A stretch of 64,000 nucleotides of DNA, taken from positions 28,182,962-28,246,961 of the forward strand of contig CM037829.1 in NCBI GenBank assembly GCA_021234535.1. Direction: 5' to 3'. This stretch comes from Stichopus chloronotus (lineage: Eukaryota; Echinodermata; Holothuroidea; Aspidochirotida; Stichopodidae). Positions 40,701-49,807 of this stretch are shown piece after piece. Every line of letters starts with the position of its first letter. The stretch's first letter is position 1. A program made the position numbers and the translations under genes. The notes under the pieces are model-generated. The model saw nothing but the letters and a program-made list of their open reading frames with translations, was not told the DNA's origin and made no database searches.

Positions 40701-43700
40701 ATCATCTAGAACTATTTGTGGAGAAAATACCTCTTCAATCAGAGAAGAAAGCCTACAAAGTGTTGAAGATTTGCGAAGAGAAGAACATGGATGATCAGGG
40801 TACATGTGTTTCAGATGCCTACTAATGTGTAAGAGGAGGGGGGGGGGGCTAGAGGAGGGAATGTAACATAATTCATCTCATCATTTTATTTAAAATTTAT
40901 TTGGATTTACAGTCATAATACTAGACTGGGATAGTAATTCTCCATGCTTTGCTTCTTTCTTTTTTTTTTGCTGGGGGGGGACATTGCCAAAGCCTTATAA
41001 ATTTTACACATATATGGCATGAAAGTCCACCTTGTCTGTTTTTATATTTTGTTTTCTTTCTTTGTGAGCAAAGAGGGAGGGGGGCAGGGATGCCTTTGAA
41101 TGCTTTGTGAGTTTGTATTTTATGGTTAATCATTCATCATGAGCGATGGATGCAAGAGAGTTACCAGCAGACATATATCTAAAACTGACACCCTAAGCAC
41201 ACAATGAAAAATTTGCTCACCAAATTTTCATATTTGGCCCCAAGATTGTGATTATAATACCTGTTTAGATCGTTGCATTCCCCCCTGGGGCAAATACATG
41301 CATTCTCAGAGGAGGGGAATATCCTCTCCCCTGAAGACCAATCCCAGTGCAAAAGGTGCAAGTTTAATAGTAAACTATAGTAAATAGTAATGGGAATCAA
41401 ACTTTTAGACACCGTTGTCACCTTAAATTTCGAACATCCAAATTCACCACCACATGCATCTTTATTTCGGAAGAAGCAGAAAGTTGTTTGAAAAGTGCGA
41501 TTTGTAGATTTCCATCTTCAGTTTGCCATCAGTGATGCACGAAGTAGAGAGTTTTGGTGGCATGTCCATTCTCTTCTCTGTCCCTCCTCCTGCAGCTCAG
41601 AGCATCTGTAAAGTAATGGGGATGCGTGCCTTACAGCAGGGGCGGTTAGGCACTGCCCTCACCTGGTGCCTGAGGTCGCAGGATGCTTCCTTTGCAACGT
41701 ACCTGGCGGAGAAATTCCTGACAGGGTACACGCTGAACGGCAACTTCTCGAACCTCGATTTAATCGACAATCTTGGGTCTTCGATGCTGGTCAGTGACAG
41801 GTTAACATTCCTTGGTAAGATCTCCTTTGGCATAATTTAATCTAAAACATATTATTGTATATTATTTAACAAAGGTGGGGACCTTGTAGTCACCATCTGC
41901 TTTGTAAAGAGAAAGCAGTGTTAGTATGTTTCGAAATCCTGCAGGAACCAGGCTATTTTTAGTGTACATCTCCAATATTTTTCTCATCTTTCTGTTCATA
42001 TCTTCGTCTCCTTGTTCTCGCAGCTAAATACAGGGACTTCCATCGACTTTATGAAGGAGGAGAATTCTCGGAAGCGGGGGAATTGCTCTTATCTTTGATC
42101 GAAGCAAATCTAGCTCCGAAGCAGTGAGTACCCTACATCTGCCAATTACTGGATAGGCTTTGTAATTGGAGAGGAAACTTGATTTGATACACTTAGATTC
42201 ATTTAACGTATTTGATTTGATTAATTCTGAGAGATGCGGATCGGAAGATCTTTCATTCCAGTATTTTGTAAATGGGGGGGACCTCAGCAGGGACAGACAA
42301 GGGGAAATTATTTCCCTGGGGTTACTTTTCATATCTTACTGCGGTAATTGATTGCAGATTCTGTTCAGTATCCTTTTTAATTTTTGTAGTTCTGGAAGAT
42401 TACTTCTGTTTGATGACCTAATGCCGTAGTGACTGTACTTAACCATAGTCCCTTAAACTGTACCAGACCAATTTTATTTTACTCACATATTTGAGAAAAG
42501 AAATCGCTAAACTGTGGCAAGCGCTGTACTACGGTTGAAACGGCGATTTTAACTTTTCATATATGTCATTGTAGCTGAAAGGGGGAATGCCGTGGGTGGC
42601 TGATTGGAAGTGGGGAGATGTGACAAAGGAAGTTAAAAAACCACTGCTCTAAGCTTTTATCAATTTTTTTTCAAATTTAACAATTCAACTTCCAGGGCTC
42701 AATGTTGATCTGCTAAACAAATCAAATAGTTTCAAATCTGAGATGTGATACTCATCTCTGAGTACCCATCATCATTATCAATGACAAATCAAATATTTTT
42801 ATATTTGTGCAGCTGATGGTTGAAGAATAATTCAGAAGTATTTTAACTTTGTTTGATTGACATTACCCAGTTTTGAGGTCTTAGGCGTGTTGTCCTCGAG
42901 ACTACTGTTTTGACGCAGAATCACGAAGCTGAGGGCAAAGGTTGGCGGTAAAAATGTCCTGGTATGCCACTTGTGGTTGTTAACTTTTGTGGTTCTGGGC
43001 TTTGGGTCTCAAAGAAACTTAAAAATCTGCTCAGTTCATCGCATATTAAAGTTTGCTGTAGAATTTATTTTGAAAGTTCTTATTTGTCAATCAAGTTTAA
43101 GATTGTACCTTTTCCTCAAGAACCCTGCAAAAACATGTCGTCACCATCGTTAGCGGTGATGCCAGTACTCTGCTTGACTTTTTTTTGCACCCGTTGTATT
43201 TGCAGATTCTTGTTAATCCTACTCACTGACGCACTTCCGTTGCTCGAGCTGGATGTGGTGATATTTTCCAGCAGACAGACGTGTCAACTCATGATGTGTA
43301 AAGAAAATCTGTTAAAGTGGTATCAATCAGAGGAGTACATCAGGGAGATACTACCAAAGAAGAGCAAGGTAACTATGAAAAAATGACTCTCGTACCTATC
43401 TATAATGAAACACTTTCAAAGGTAATTCATCCCTACTCTAAGGTTTTTGTTCAAAAGAATTAGGTAGCCTACAGTATGTCACAAAATACGTCCACAAAAT
43501 TTCCCCCCACCTATCTCTGGATCTCTGGTCTTGCTCCCCACAGGGTAATGACCCTTTCCCGTGTCCCGATATAAGAGTCACATCAAAGGTTTTCAACAGA
43601 AGGTATACATTTGGCAGATTCACATTATTATTTTACTGCGTGACACGGTGAGTGACCATGTTTTTAAAACTGTCGTGGTTGTTTCACTCGAATGACTCTT

Positions 43701-44951
43701 TTGAGAGATGATGTTTTGTGAAGAAATTCGCAGAGGAAAAAAAAAAAAGAAAAAAAATCACCGGCTGGAAGGTTTAATGAAATTTTCATAAACCGCAAGG
43801 AGTCGGGGGTCTCCGTGGGATTCCAGTGAACAACCTCGTGAATGCAAGTCCTGTGTTTTACCAATTGAACTTCGCATCCATCATAAAGCGACAGTCGGTA
43901 AATTCAGAATGAGGACCTGCTGTAGATTGAAAGATGCAGCTACTCTATCTCTATAGACCATCTCTCATGACATGCTGACCTGCCTTTATCAAATGACTAC
44001 TTTAGGTTTCACCATCACCTGATTGCTTTATTTCGGAAGCATGTATCGTCTTCTTTAAAAATATTGATATCACTTAACAGTGTGAAGCCAAGTTTATCTC
44101 AGTTTGCAATTTCAGAACTTTGTGTTTGTCATTGATCTGTATATCATAAAAATGGATGGACTTTTTTTTTAGGGGGGGGCATTTTGTGAGTGAAAAACCC
44201 TGCCCTGACTTCAAACCTTGTTACAAAAATGTTTTCAAGCAGAAATTTTTTCAAGCTTGTAAAGTTTTGGTGTGTACATCCCGCGATCGGAAAACGTCAT
44301 TTGAGCGAGTCGTCTGGCAGTCTCTCTCTCTTTGCATGTCAAAATAAACTCCACTTCATAGACAGGAAGAGAGAAACAATTTTGCAGTTTTTGTGAACTT
44401 TTCAAATTCAGAGTATATTGACTTTTGAAGGATCATTCCAGTGGTTACATTTTCAGATGCTGTGATGTGTGACTTTATTTAAAAAAACAAATGTGACTTG
44501 GAAATGATATTATTTGTTGCTCTGAGTGATTGTGAGATTAATCTAGACCGAATGATTTTGACAGAGTGATGCATGGCTTCAACCAAAATTATATGCATCC
44601 TGGAATCTTGTGACTTCCACAAAATGAGATCATGTGACTTGGACATAGCAAATTGTTTGCCTTTTATAGAAAAGTGCAGAATTCCATTCGCAATGGGGAA
44701 GTGAAAGCACGAAATTGAGGAAATGGTTTTCTCATTTTTACTCGCAAGTATTAAACGTTTTACCAACATTTTTTTCCAAGAAATGTTTAGTGAGTAAAAT
44801 CTGCTGCGATTAGTTTGCTTCTATGTTTCGTTCTTTTTTATGTTTGGTTTAGGGTCACATCGAACTGGAAAAGGAAAAGGTGGAGCTGTTACAGCTGGGA
44901 CTTAGCAGGAACCTCTCAAGGGCACTGCTGGAAGAGAGCGTCAGGACTTGA
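19762..44951 (+). CDS. NUP85: Nucleoporin NUP85 (Y-complex scaffold), complete, 19 coding exons
   Basis: Structural nucleoporin of the Y (Nup107-160) complex of the nuclear pore, also used at kinetochores in animals. Coding exons: 19762-19794, 22793-22904, 23605-23709, 24385-24445, 25103-25176, 26114-26227, 26854-26981, 28380-28466, 30973-31143, 31528-31659, 33001-33104, 33969-34052, 35816-35881, 36673-36723, 40699-40799, 41596-41814, 42024-42123, 43206-43368, 44853-44951. They sum to 2004 nt: 667 codons plus stop, with every junction GT-AG and phase-consistent. Signature blocks match NUP85 in order: [81 protein letters not shown]. The N-terminal segment (about residues 12-48, exon 2) corresponds to the part that completes the Seh1 propeller in known structures; the rest is the all-helical ACE1 fold. 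The start is the only ATG in frame in the first exon and is the least certain boundary. No frameshift or internal stop was seen. Confidence 0.95.
19795..22792 (+). other. NUP85: NUP85 intron 1
   Basis: Apart from the 315-bp inverted-repeat element, only G-tracts (about 20254 and 21005) and a duplicated 18-bp word CTCCCCACAACTGCAAGC near 20290-20325. Confidence 0.7.
22023..22337. mobile_element. 315-bp MITE with ~44-bp terminal inverted repeats and 9-bp target duplication
   Basis: The left end GGTTAGGGCTTTTGAACCAA and onward is repeated inverted at the right end over about 44 bases with two mismatches (T/C and A/G). The 9-base word CGTCCAATT is present directly outside both ends (22014-22022 and 22338-22346), as expected for a target-site duplication. 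There is no coding capacity. An 8-9 bp duplication with ends starting GG fits Merlin or Mutator-like superfamilies better than Tc1/mariner or piggyBac; hAT normally gives 8. Located in NUP85 intron 1. Confidence 0.9.
22793..22904 (+). CDS. NUP85: NUP85 coding exon 2
   Basis: Acceptor ...gattcacag, donor gtacaa. It encodes the tryptophan-containing segment [20 protein letters not shown], which matches the human DWGPGEMLV region. Ends in phase 1. Confidence 0.85.
23605..23709 (+). CDS. NUP85: NUP85 coding exon 3
   Basis: Acceptor ...tgttcccattaaag, donor gtgaga. Ends with RKLAAQSH, matching human RKLFNESH. A second acceptor at 23519-23520 is also in frame and would add 28 residues. The shorter form fits the family length better. 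Confidence 0.8.
24385..24445 (+). CDS. NUP85: NUP85 coding exon 4
   Basis: Acceptor ...tttttcctcag, donor gtaagt. Encodes [19 protein letters not shown], aligned with human GIFLGLQRIDEELTGKSRK. Entry phase 1, exit phase 2. Confidence 0.9.
25103..25176 (+). CDS. NUP85: NUP85 coding exon 5
   Basis: Acceptor ...ctttgtcag, donor gtaaat. Encodes [19 protein letters not shown], matching the human VRVSKNYRSVIRACMEEM block. Confidence 0.93.
26114..26227 (+). CDS. NUP85: NUP85 coding exon 6
   Basis: Acceptor ...gtcttgtccag, donor gtaatc. Contains [14 protein letters not shown], one of the most conserved NUP85 blocks. Confidence 0.96.
26854..26981 (+). CDS. NUP85: NUP85 coding exon 7
   Basis: Acceptor ...aatctttcag, donor gtaagt. 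Encodes [20 protein letters not shown], matching human [20 protein letters not shown]. Ends in phase 0. Confidence 0.97.
28380..28466 (+). CDS. NUP85: NUP85 coding exon 8
   Basis: Acceptor ...tctcctcag, donor gtatgg, phase 0 both sides. Encodes [18 protein letters not shown], matching human VLQGRLDEARQMLSKE. Confidence 0.97.
29800..30250. repeat. AGGTCA-bearing ~147-bp tandem repeat, locus 2 (NUP85 intron 8)
   Basis: Units start AAACACGATATCTCAAGAA..GTAAC at about 29802, 29947 and 30096. They continue with ATGATCCCTATTGTTTTTGG and end with AGGTCAAAGGTCATTTGAGG followed by TCACCAGAGGTCAAA. Confidence 0.85.
30973..31143 (+). CDS. NUP85: NUP85 coding exon 9
   Basis: Acceptor ...tctgtcttgtag, donor gtgagt, phase 0 both sides. 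Contains [10 protein letters not shown] and [16 protein letters not shown], matching human DLMRTMPILS and LELKWQHWHEECERYL. Confidence 0.97.
31528..31659 (+). CDS. NUP85: NUP85 coding exon 10
   Basis: Acceptor ...tctcgattcag, donor gtgagt. Encodes [18 protein letters not shown], matching human SNWYHFLVTRLLYSNPTV. Confidence 0.97.
31660..33968 (+). other. NUP85: NUP85 introns 10-11 (exon 11 excluded)
   Basis: Contains a G-tract at about 31979-31989. Nothing else supported. Confidence 0.6.
33001..33104 (+). CDS. NUP85: NUP85 coding exon 11
   Basis: Acceptor ...ctccatctag, donor gtttgt (a weaker donor). Encodes [19 protein letters not shown], matching human LDNILLAAFEFDIHQVIKE. Ends in phase 2. 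Confidence 0.94.
33969..34052 (+). CDS. NUP85: NUP85 coding exon 12
   Basis: Acceptor ...tttttctgtag, donor gtaagt. Encodes [20 protein letters not shown], near-identical to human [21 protein letters not shown] 42-bp minisatellite begins about 75 bases after the donor. Confidence 0.98.
34128..34585. repeat. 42-bp minisatellite, about 11 copies (NUP85 intron 12)
   Basis: Consensus TTCACTTGTATATGTTATCC then TGGGGTAACCACATCAGGAACA. Adjacent units are spaced 42 bases (for example GGTAACC at 34140 and 34182). Each unit has the palindrome GTTATCCTGGGGTAAC. Because 42 is a multiple of 3, open frames run through the array; this is not evidence of coding. Confidence 0.93.
35816..35881 (+). CDS. NUP85: NUP85 coding exon 13
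   Basis: Acceptor ...ctttcttttcaatag, donor gtgagg. Encodes [17 protein letters not shown], matching human [17 protein letters not shown]. Confidence 0.98.
36673..36723 (+). CDS. NUP85: NUP85 coding exon 14
   Basis: A 51-nt exon: acceptor ...tttctttttcag, donor gtaaag. Encodes [18 protein letters not shown], matching human SLWQLGVDYFDYCPELGR. It is too short to stand out as an open reading frame and was found by frame-joining and homology. Confidence 0.95.
36860..37265. repeat. AGGTCA-bearing tandem repeat, locus 3 (NUP85 intron 14)
   Basis: Two to three diverged units of the same family as the 29.8 kb locus: AACACAATATCTTGAAAGGG, GTAGAGGGCAAAAGGTCACC, GTCACCAGAGGTCAAA, then GGATATCTCAAGATGGGAATCA. 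Confidence 0.75.
37266..40698 (+). other. NUP85: Right part of NUP85 intron 14
   Basis: The longest gene-free intronic stretch. A G-tract near 38980. A repeated word (GGGCTGGGTACATG with AGATCC/GATCCC context) at about 39390 and 39728 suggests an old local duplication. No gene. Confidence 0.55.
40699..40799 (+). CDS. NUP85: NUP85 coding exon 15
   Basis: Acceptor ...atatcttcttcag, donor gtacat. Encodes [19 protein letters not shown], matching human SLELHIERIPLNTEQKALK. It follows the longest intron of the gene (3,975 bases). Confidence 0.96.
41596..41814 (+). CDS. NUP85: NUP85 coding exon 16
   Basis: Acceptor ...ctcctcctgcag, donor gtaaga. The longest coding exon. Contains [18 protein letters not shown] and LTFL, matching human [22 protein letters not shown]. 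Confidence 0.98.
42024..42123 (+). CDS. NUP85: NUP85 coding exon 17
   Basis: Acceptor ...gttctcgcag, donor gtgagt. Encodes [18 protein letters not shown], matching human GKYREFHRMYGEKRFADA. Confidence 0.97.
42124..43205 (+). other. NUP85: NUP85 intron 17
   Basis: No repeat or gene recognised. The frame open from 42964 into exon 18 is intronic up to 43205. Confidence 0.6.
43206..43368 (+). CDS. NUP85: NUP85 coding exon 18
   Basis: Acceptor ...ttgtatttgcag, donor gtaact. Contains [20 protein letters not shown], matching human [20 protein letters not shown]. Ends in phase 0. Confidence 0.97.
43805..43879 (-). mobile_element. tRNA-derived SINE head (tRNA-Ala-like), decayed
   Basis: On the minus strand the 75 bases begin GGATGCG, carry an A-box-like AAGTTCAATTGG, an anticodon-loop-like TTGCATTCACGAGG, and a B-box-like GTTCACTGGAATCC with an insertion. 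Spacing follows a tRNA-Ala(TGC) template. The stems do not pair well, so it is not a working tRNA gene. The sequence beyond it on the minus strand (to about 43738) ends in a T-rich tract, possibly the SINE body and tail. Located in NUP85 intron 18. Confidence 0.45.
44853..44951 (+). CDS. NUP85: NUP85 terminal coding exon 19
   Basis: Acceptor ...tgtttggtttag. Encodes [20 protein letters not shown] and the stop TGA at 44949-44951, matching human [20 protein letters not shown]. Confidence 0.96.
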   Translation, partial: GHIELEKEKVELLQLGLSRNLSRALLEESVRT

Positions 44952-47900
44952 AGGGAATTTGCAACCTTGTTTATGTTTGACATCTTGACCAGACGATAGA
45001 ATCTGGAAGCCGATGTACCGACGTTGACCTGCTCAAAATATTGTGAGGTCTCATGGGGGGTCCTGAGGGGCCAGGAGTGAATGGCAGTATGTTCAGGGTG
45101 AACTACAGGCAGCTAAAATAATCCCTGGGTATCCCAATTTGGTTGGACTTTTGAACTGCATACCATTCCATAGTCTTCTGTAATTCTAAGCGGACGAGTG
45201 CCTAGTGACGTCATCCACTGCAGACATCCTAAACATTTATCGTGCAATCTGCATTTTGCTCAACTCCTCATGGCATTGGTTATGGGATAGTTGGATTGAG
45301 AGATAGGGAGGCATGCACCTTTCCTGTGCCTCATATACTCGCTTTTTAAACAGTATGTACAAAGCGGGTCAGTGGGTCAATGCGCATAAATACAACAGAT
45401 GTCTGAATATGACATGAATGGCACGTTCTTAATAGTAGTGCATTTGACTCTTGAACCCGCAGCTGTTGCTTGACCCATCCCTACAATGCACCTCACCCCA
45501 CCCCCATGGCAGGTAACTTCATTCTCCAGTGTATAGATTTATACTTTCTTATCAATATTTCTATATTTCCGCATGTTAGGTAGCAAAGCAGCATAGACCA
45601 AAATTGTGTACCACTCTCGGGTAGTGGGCTGCGTTCCTGACCTTTGCTGCAAATACGGTACTTTCCTATTTCCTTTTTTTGTTGCATTTCATAAAATGTA
45701 ATAATGCTGTACTTTACATTCTGAGAGAATGACATGAAAACAAAAGAAAGTAAATGGCAAAAAGCAGGCGTATTGTAATGCATTTTTTTTTATTGTTTTA
45801 ATTCCAGTTGTTGCATAATTTCTAAACTATTGGCAAACATCTGAAGGTCTTCCACAAGTGGAAATATGTAAGAAGTCCTAAAACGTAACACCCATGTGAG
45901 GGATTCTGAAGTAATATATAATCTTGGGTCCTACCAGGGGCATATATCCGGTGGGATGAAGGGGTGTATCCCCCAATATCTGACTTGCTGGAGTGATCCA
46001 TGTAATCTTCCCCTTCCCTTTTCATATTACAGTCTACAGATACTGATGTGCATATTGGAAAGTACACTTTCTTCTACACTTTAACATTAATTAAAAAGCA
46101 CACATTGTAAGTATCAAATAAGGTTTCTCAACAATTTAAACCCCACTGCTGCAGACCGTGGAACCGTATGTGATTGATGTCTGACCAATATATAACCTCC
46201 TATCAGTAAATAACGTATTCGATATTATATTGGACCACATTATTTGCAAAGCCTGTACAAGCTCACAGTGTACAGTAACTGCAAGTTAGGCAATAAATCA
46301 CAAACTGACTATAAGTGACTTACGTGAATATGGGTGCGGTGTCATTTTTTTTTTTATCTTTAGCTAGGAGAATGCTCTTGTGGCCTTTTCCAGACTTACC
46401 CTTCCTTTCTTCACGATTGTAATCAAATACACGAATCTCCTGTGATATATTATTCAGTCCACCCCTTGCATTCATCACAAAAGCAATAAAGCACGTCAGA
46501 GTTATAGGGTTGATCATATCGTAATGATACGATATCAAACTGGCATTAACGTGGACAGGCACGATGGCAACAGTACATGAGCAAGCTCACCGAAAATTAT
46601 TTCCTGGAGCGTACTTACTTAGCCTGGGAACTGAAAGTTGATTTCGTTGTCGGTGCAGCGATCTCGTTGGTATTTTCGTCCAACATTTTCTGGCACTGTA
46701 CACTGCCAATTAGTATTGATGGTGACTCTCGGCTTAGTTTTCCCACAGTTTACCTGCACCTTAGCAGCTTTCTCAGTCTAGGCTTACCTCATCCCTTTCG
46801 AAATTCCTGTAGCCGGGCTTGAAATTTTTCATCTTATTTCAATATAGTGTAGGTAAGTCTGTATGTTACCTATTCGCGATTTTTCTCAAGAGCCGTGGCT
46901 TTAAACATTTAGGAAATTTCATATTATACTAAAAGACTGCGTGTGACGTTTAGCGTTCGTTTGCAAGGCGTAAAGTGCAATTAATCTGGTGATCTAGGCC
47001 TTACCCTAAATGTGCAATTATATGAAAAATCCAAAACCTCAAACTATTTCCTCTGAAATTTGCCAAGTATGAAAAACAGATTTCCTGGAATTTCTGAGAT
47101 CAAAAGACGGAATTAGCTTCCTGGGGTTTCACCCCCTGGACCCCACTCGGACTCTGTCCGTGGACCCGACGAGGGACTCTAAGGTGGGCCTTGGACTTGG
47201 CCCATTCGTGAGCTTCAGACCGTTGTCTATCCGCGTACGAATGTTGTTGACACGTTATGAAGCGTTTTAACCGTTTGTGGGGGGTCGTTTTCAATGAAAA
47301 TGCGTTACTTTCCAACCCAACTTTGCTTTCGTTTTTCGTCTTTTTCATCAATATCTCGCATTGTATTAATGAACAAAGTTAATCAACTATGGATGTGCAT
47401 TTAATGACGGATACTGCACGTTCGGGGATTAAAGCAAGCGATGCCGGGCGCTTCCCAAGTGCATCCAGAGATGTCAGTAAACCACGATCGTTCAGAATTC
47501 TTCAGTCAATGCGGGGCTCCAGCGTTGATTGACCTTTCATTTTGGTTGGTCTAAGTTAGCCTGTAGGAACCTCGATTATCGCGGTGGGTTCGTTTGCAAG
47601 ATATTCACTAAAGCTGACTGCGAATCTGAGACTACCATTTCCCCTCGTCTCATTTATCGATGGAAACTTTCAAACTTTCGTCTTTGACAAACAGCCATTT
47701 AGAACCGGTTGTATGGGTCGAAAATCTGACCTTGCGTCCTTCATTATCGTAGAGCACAAGCGCATTACAAGAATGTAGGAGGCGATACCGAATATGCTTT
47801 TGCTGTTAACATACTTTTTACGATAACATATTTCACATTTTCGTCGGGCACCATTCCATGCAGCCTAAAGTTATAAAAAATCCTTGGAAAATTTGTTTAT

Positions 47901-49403
47901 TTAATTAGTTACTGTCCAAGGCAAAGTTAATGCTTCTGATTTATTGTCCGAGACAGTAAAAGAAATTGAACATTCGTCTGATAGTTTGGATCTTCGATGT
48001 CACGTGGGATAATTGATAGAGATTGAGCGTAGGACTGCGCTACCATGAGAATGGTTGCGTAGAGCGCACTTAGGGGTGTCCGGAAAGCAATTTTTATCGG
48101 TAGGACAGCGACGGTTAGACTATCGTTTAAGCGCGGGGAACTTAACCCGAATTCTGCAGGTAAACATTAATTAGCAAAATTAACTTTGACCCAACAAACG
48201 CCCATGTTCAAACCATTGTAGGGTATAAAGGACCCTGGATATTATCTATTCGACGTCAACTCAAGGAACCTTAAAAAGTAACATCGGTTTTTCTCTCTCT
48301 CTAAAAGTTAAGTTTCTGACAGAATTTGTCATTGGCAGATAATTTTTTACCCCAAATCAGTGAAATAGATGTACGCTTTATGCAGCGCTCCCACCAACAG
48401 GTGTGTGAGTGGGGGGGGGGGGGGGGGGCGTGTCTCATCCCCAAAAATCTGTCAGAGCGACGATAGTTGGAAAATCCGAAATACCAGTTGGAATCTGTCA
48501 TATCTCAGTCGAGCTCATTTCATAAAAAAGTGCCAAATATTGGACCAGATTGTGTCTAAGGTTACCTGGTAATGTAAGCTACTAAAAGATCGTGAACTTT
48601 TTCAGTGCATAGCGCATTATATACAAATTCCCAGACGATAGTCATATTTGCCCTAAAAAGGAAAAAAAAAAAGAAGAGTTTTCGCTATCTCCGCATGCTA
48701 TGTAGTTTCCAACAAACTTTCTTTTTCGATAAAAACATGAAAGATAGCTTTGCGCTGTTATCGCGCTAAGTAATATACGGTTAAATTTACTACAAAATGC
48801 GCCCATAGCCTACGCGATTTTCTATACATTTATATGAAATCCAACACGATAAAAATATGCACTGCAAAAAGAAACCAAAATCCTCTTCCACACACTGTAG
48901 GACTGACTACAACCTTTACGGTCCTTTTTTGACTCAGACTACTGAAGTATTGCGTAGGGGGCCAACTTAAGTTTGTACCCAAACCCCTCACCCTCAAAGT
49001 AAATCCAATGAATCCAATAAAACGTCCTGACCGCTCAGTATGAACCTTTCCACTTGACCAGATTGCAGCTTATCCTCTCATGAGCAAAGGGATATACCGG
49101 TAATGAAACTTCTAGCCTAACTTGCGTGTATTGTTGCTAAGTTTAGTATGATTTTTTTTTTTTTTGTGTGGTGTATGTACAGGGATAACCGACGGCTCTG
49201 GATCTGCAGACAGCTGGTAAACACCCAACTATGAAACAGTAGAGAACTCCATCGACTTGATGACAAAATGCCGCGTATACATCTGCCCGGTGGTCTAGCT
49301 AGCTGGTTTGCTCTCTCGATCAATAAAGCATAATTGAATATATCTCGTCATTTAGAGAGGCGTACATGATTCTATTTGGTTACATCAACAGCTATCAGAG
49401 GCA
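44952..49403. other. Intergenic: NUP85 3' end to the FAM20C-like gene
   Basis: Holds the NUP85 3' UTR of unknown length; AATAAA words occur near 46290 and 46485 as possible polyadenylation signals. A G19 tract lies at 48410-48428. Open frames (such as 46577-46822 and 47100-47351) show no family features. The FAM20C-like promoter should lie just before 49404, but no core element is convincing. Confidence 0.5.
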
Positions 49404-49807
49404 ATGAAGTTCACCATTGCCAGAGGTATAGGCGTTTTCTCTAAATTTATCATTGTGTCCGGGTGTTTTCTCCTTTTCGTAATTTTACCTACCCAATATT
49501 ACTTGCTATTGAAAGTCAGAAGCAATAACTGCCCTCCCGTGGGAGATCGTGGCGAAATCCTCCACGGAATGAGGAATGTGCAGAATAAACAAGTTGACGT
49601 GGAGACCTACCTGGTACCCGAGAAGGCGGGTATAGCAGATGAAAGTACCATCTTTATCGTACCAAGGCACAACCAGCCCCCGTTCGTGCCTTACGTGAAA
49701 GTTATCAACAGGAACAAGTTTGAGGCATTATTTCGGGATCATGGAAGTTCTAATCCCTTACCGGATGGATTAACGGATCAAGATTACCTTGTAAAGTATG
49801 ACAAACG
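49404..49807 (+). CDS. FAM20C: FAM20C-like coding exon 1
   Basis: Starts at the ATG before the hydrophobic segment [18 protein letters not shown] and covers the poorly conserved propeptide-like region (residues 1-134 plus two bases of codon 135). Donor gtatgt after ...GACAAACG. The frame stays open to 49940 past the donor, but the following sequence has no family similarity. Confidence 0.88.
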
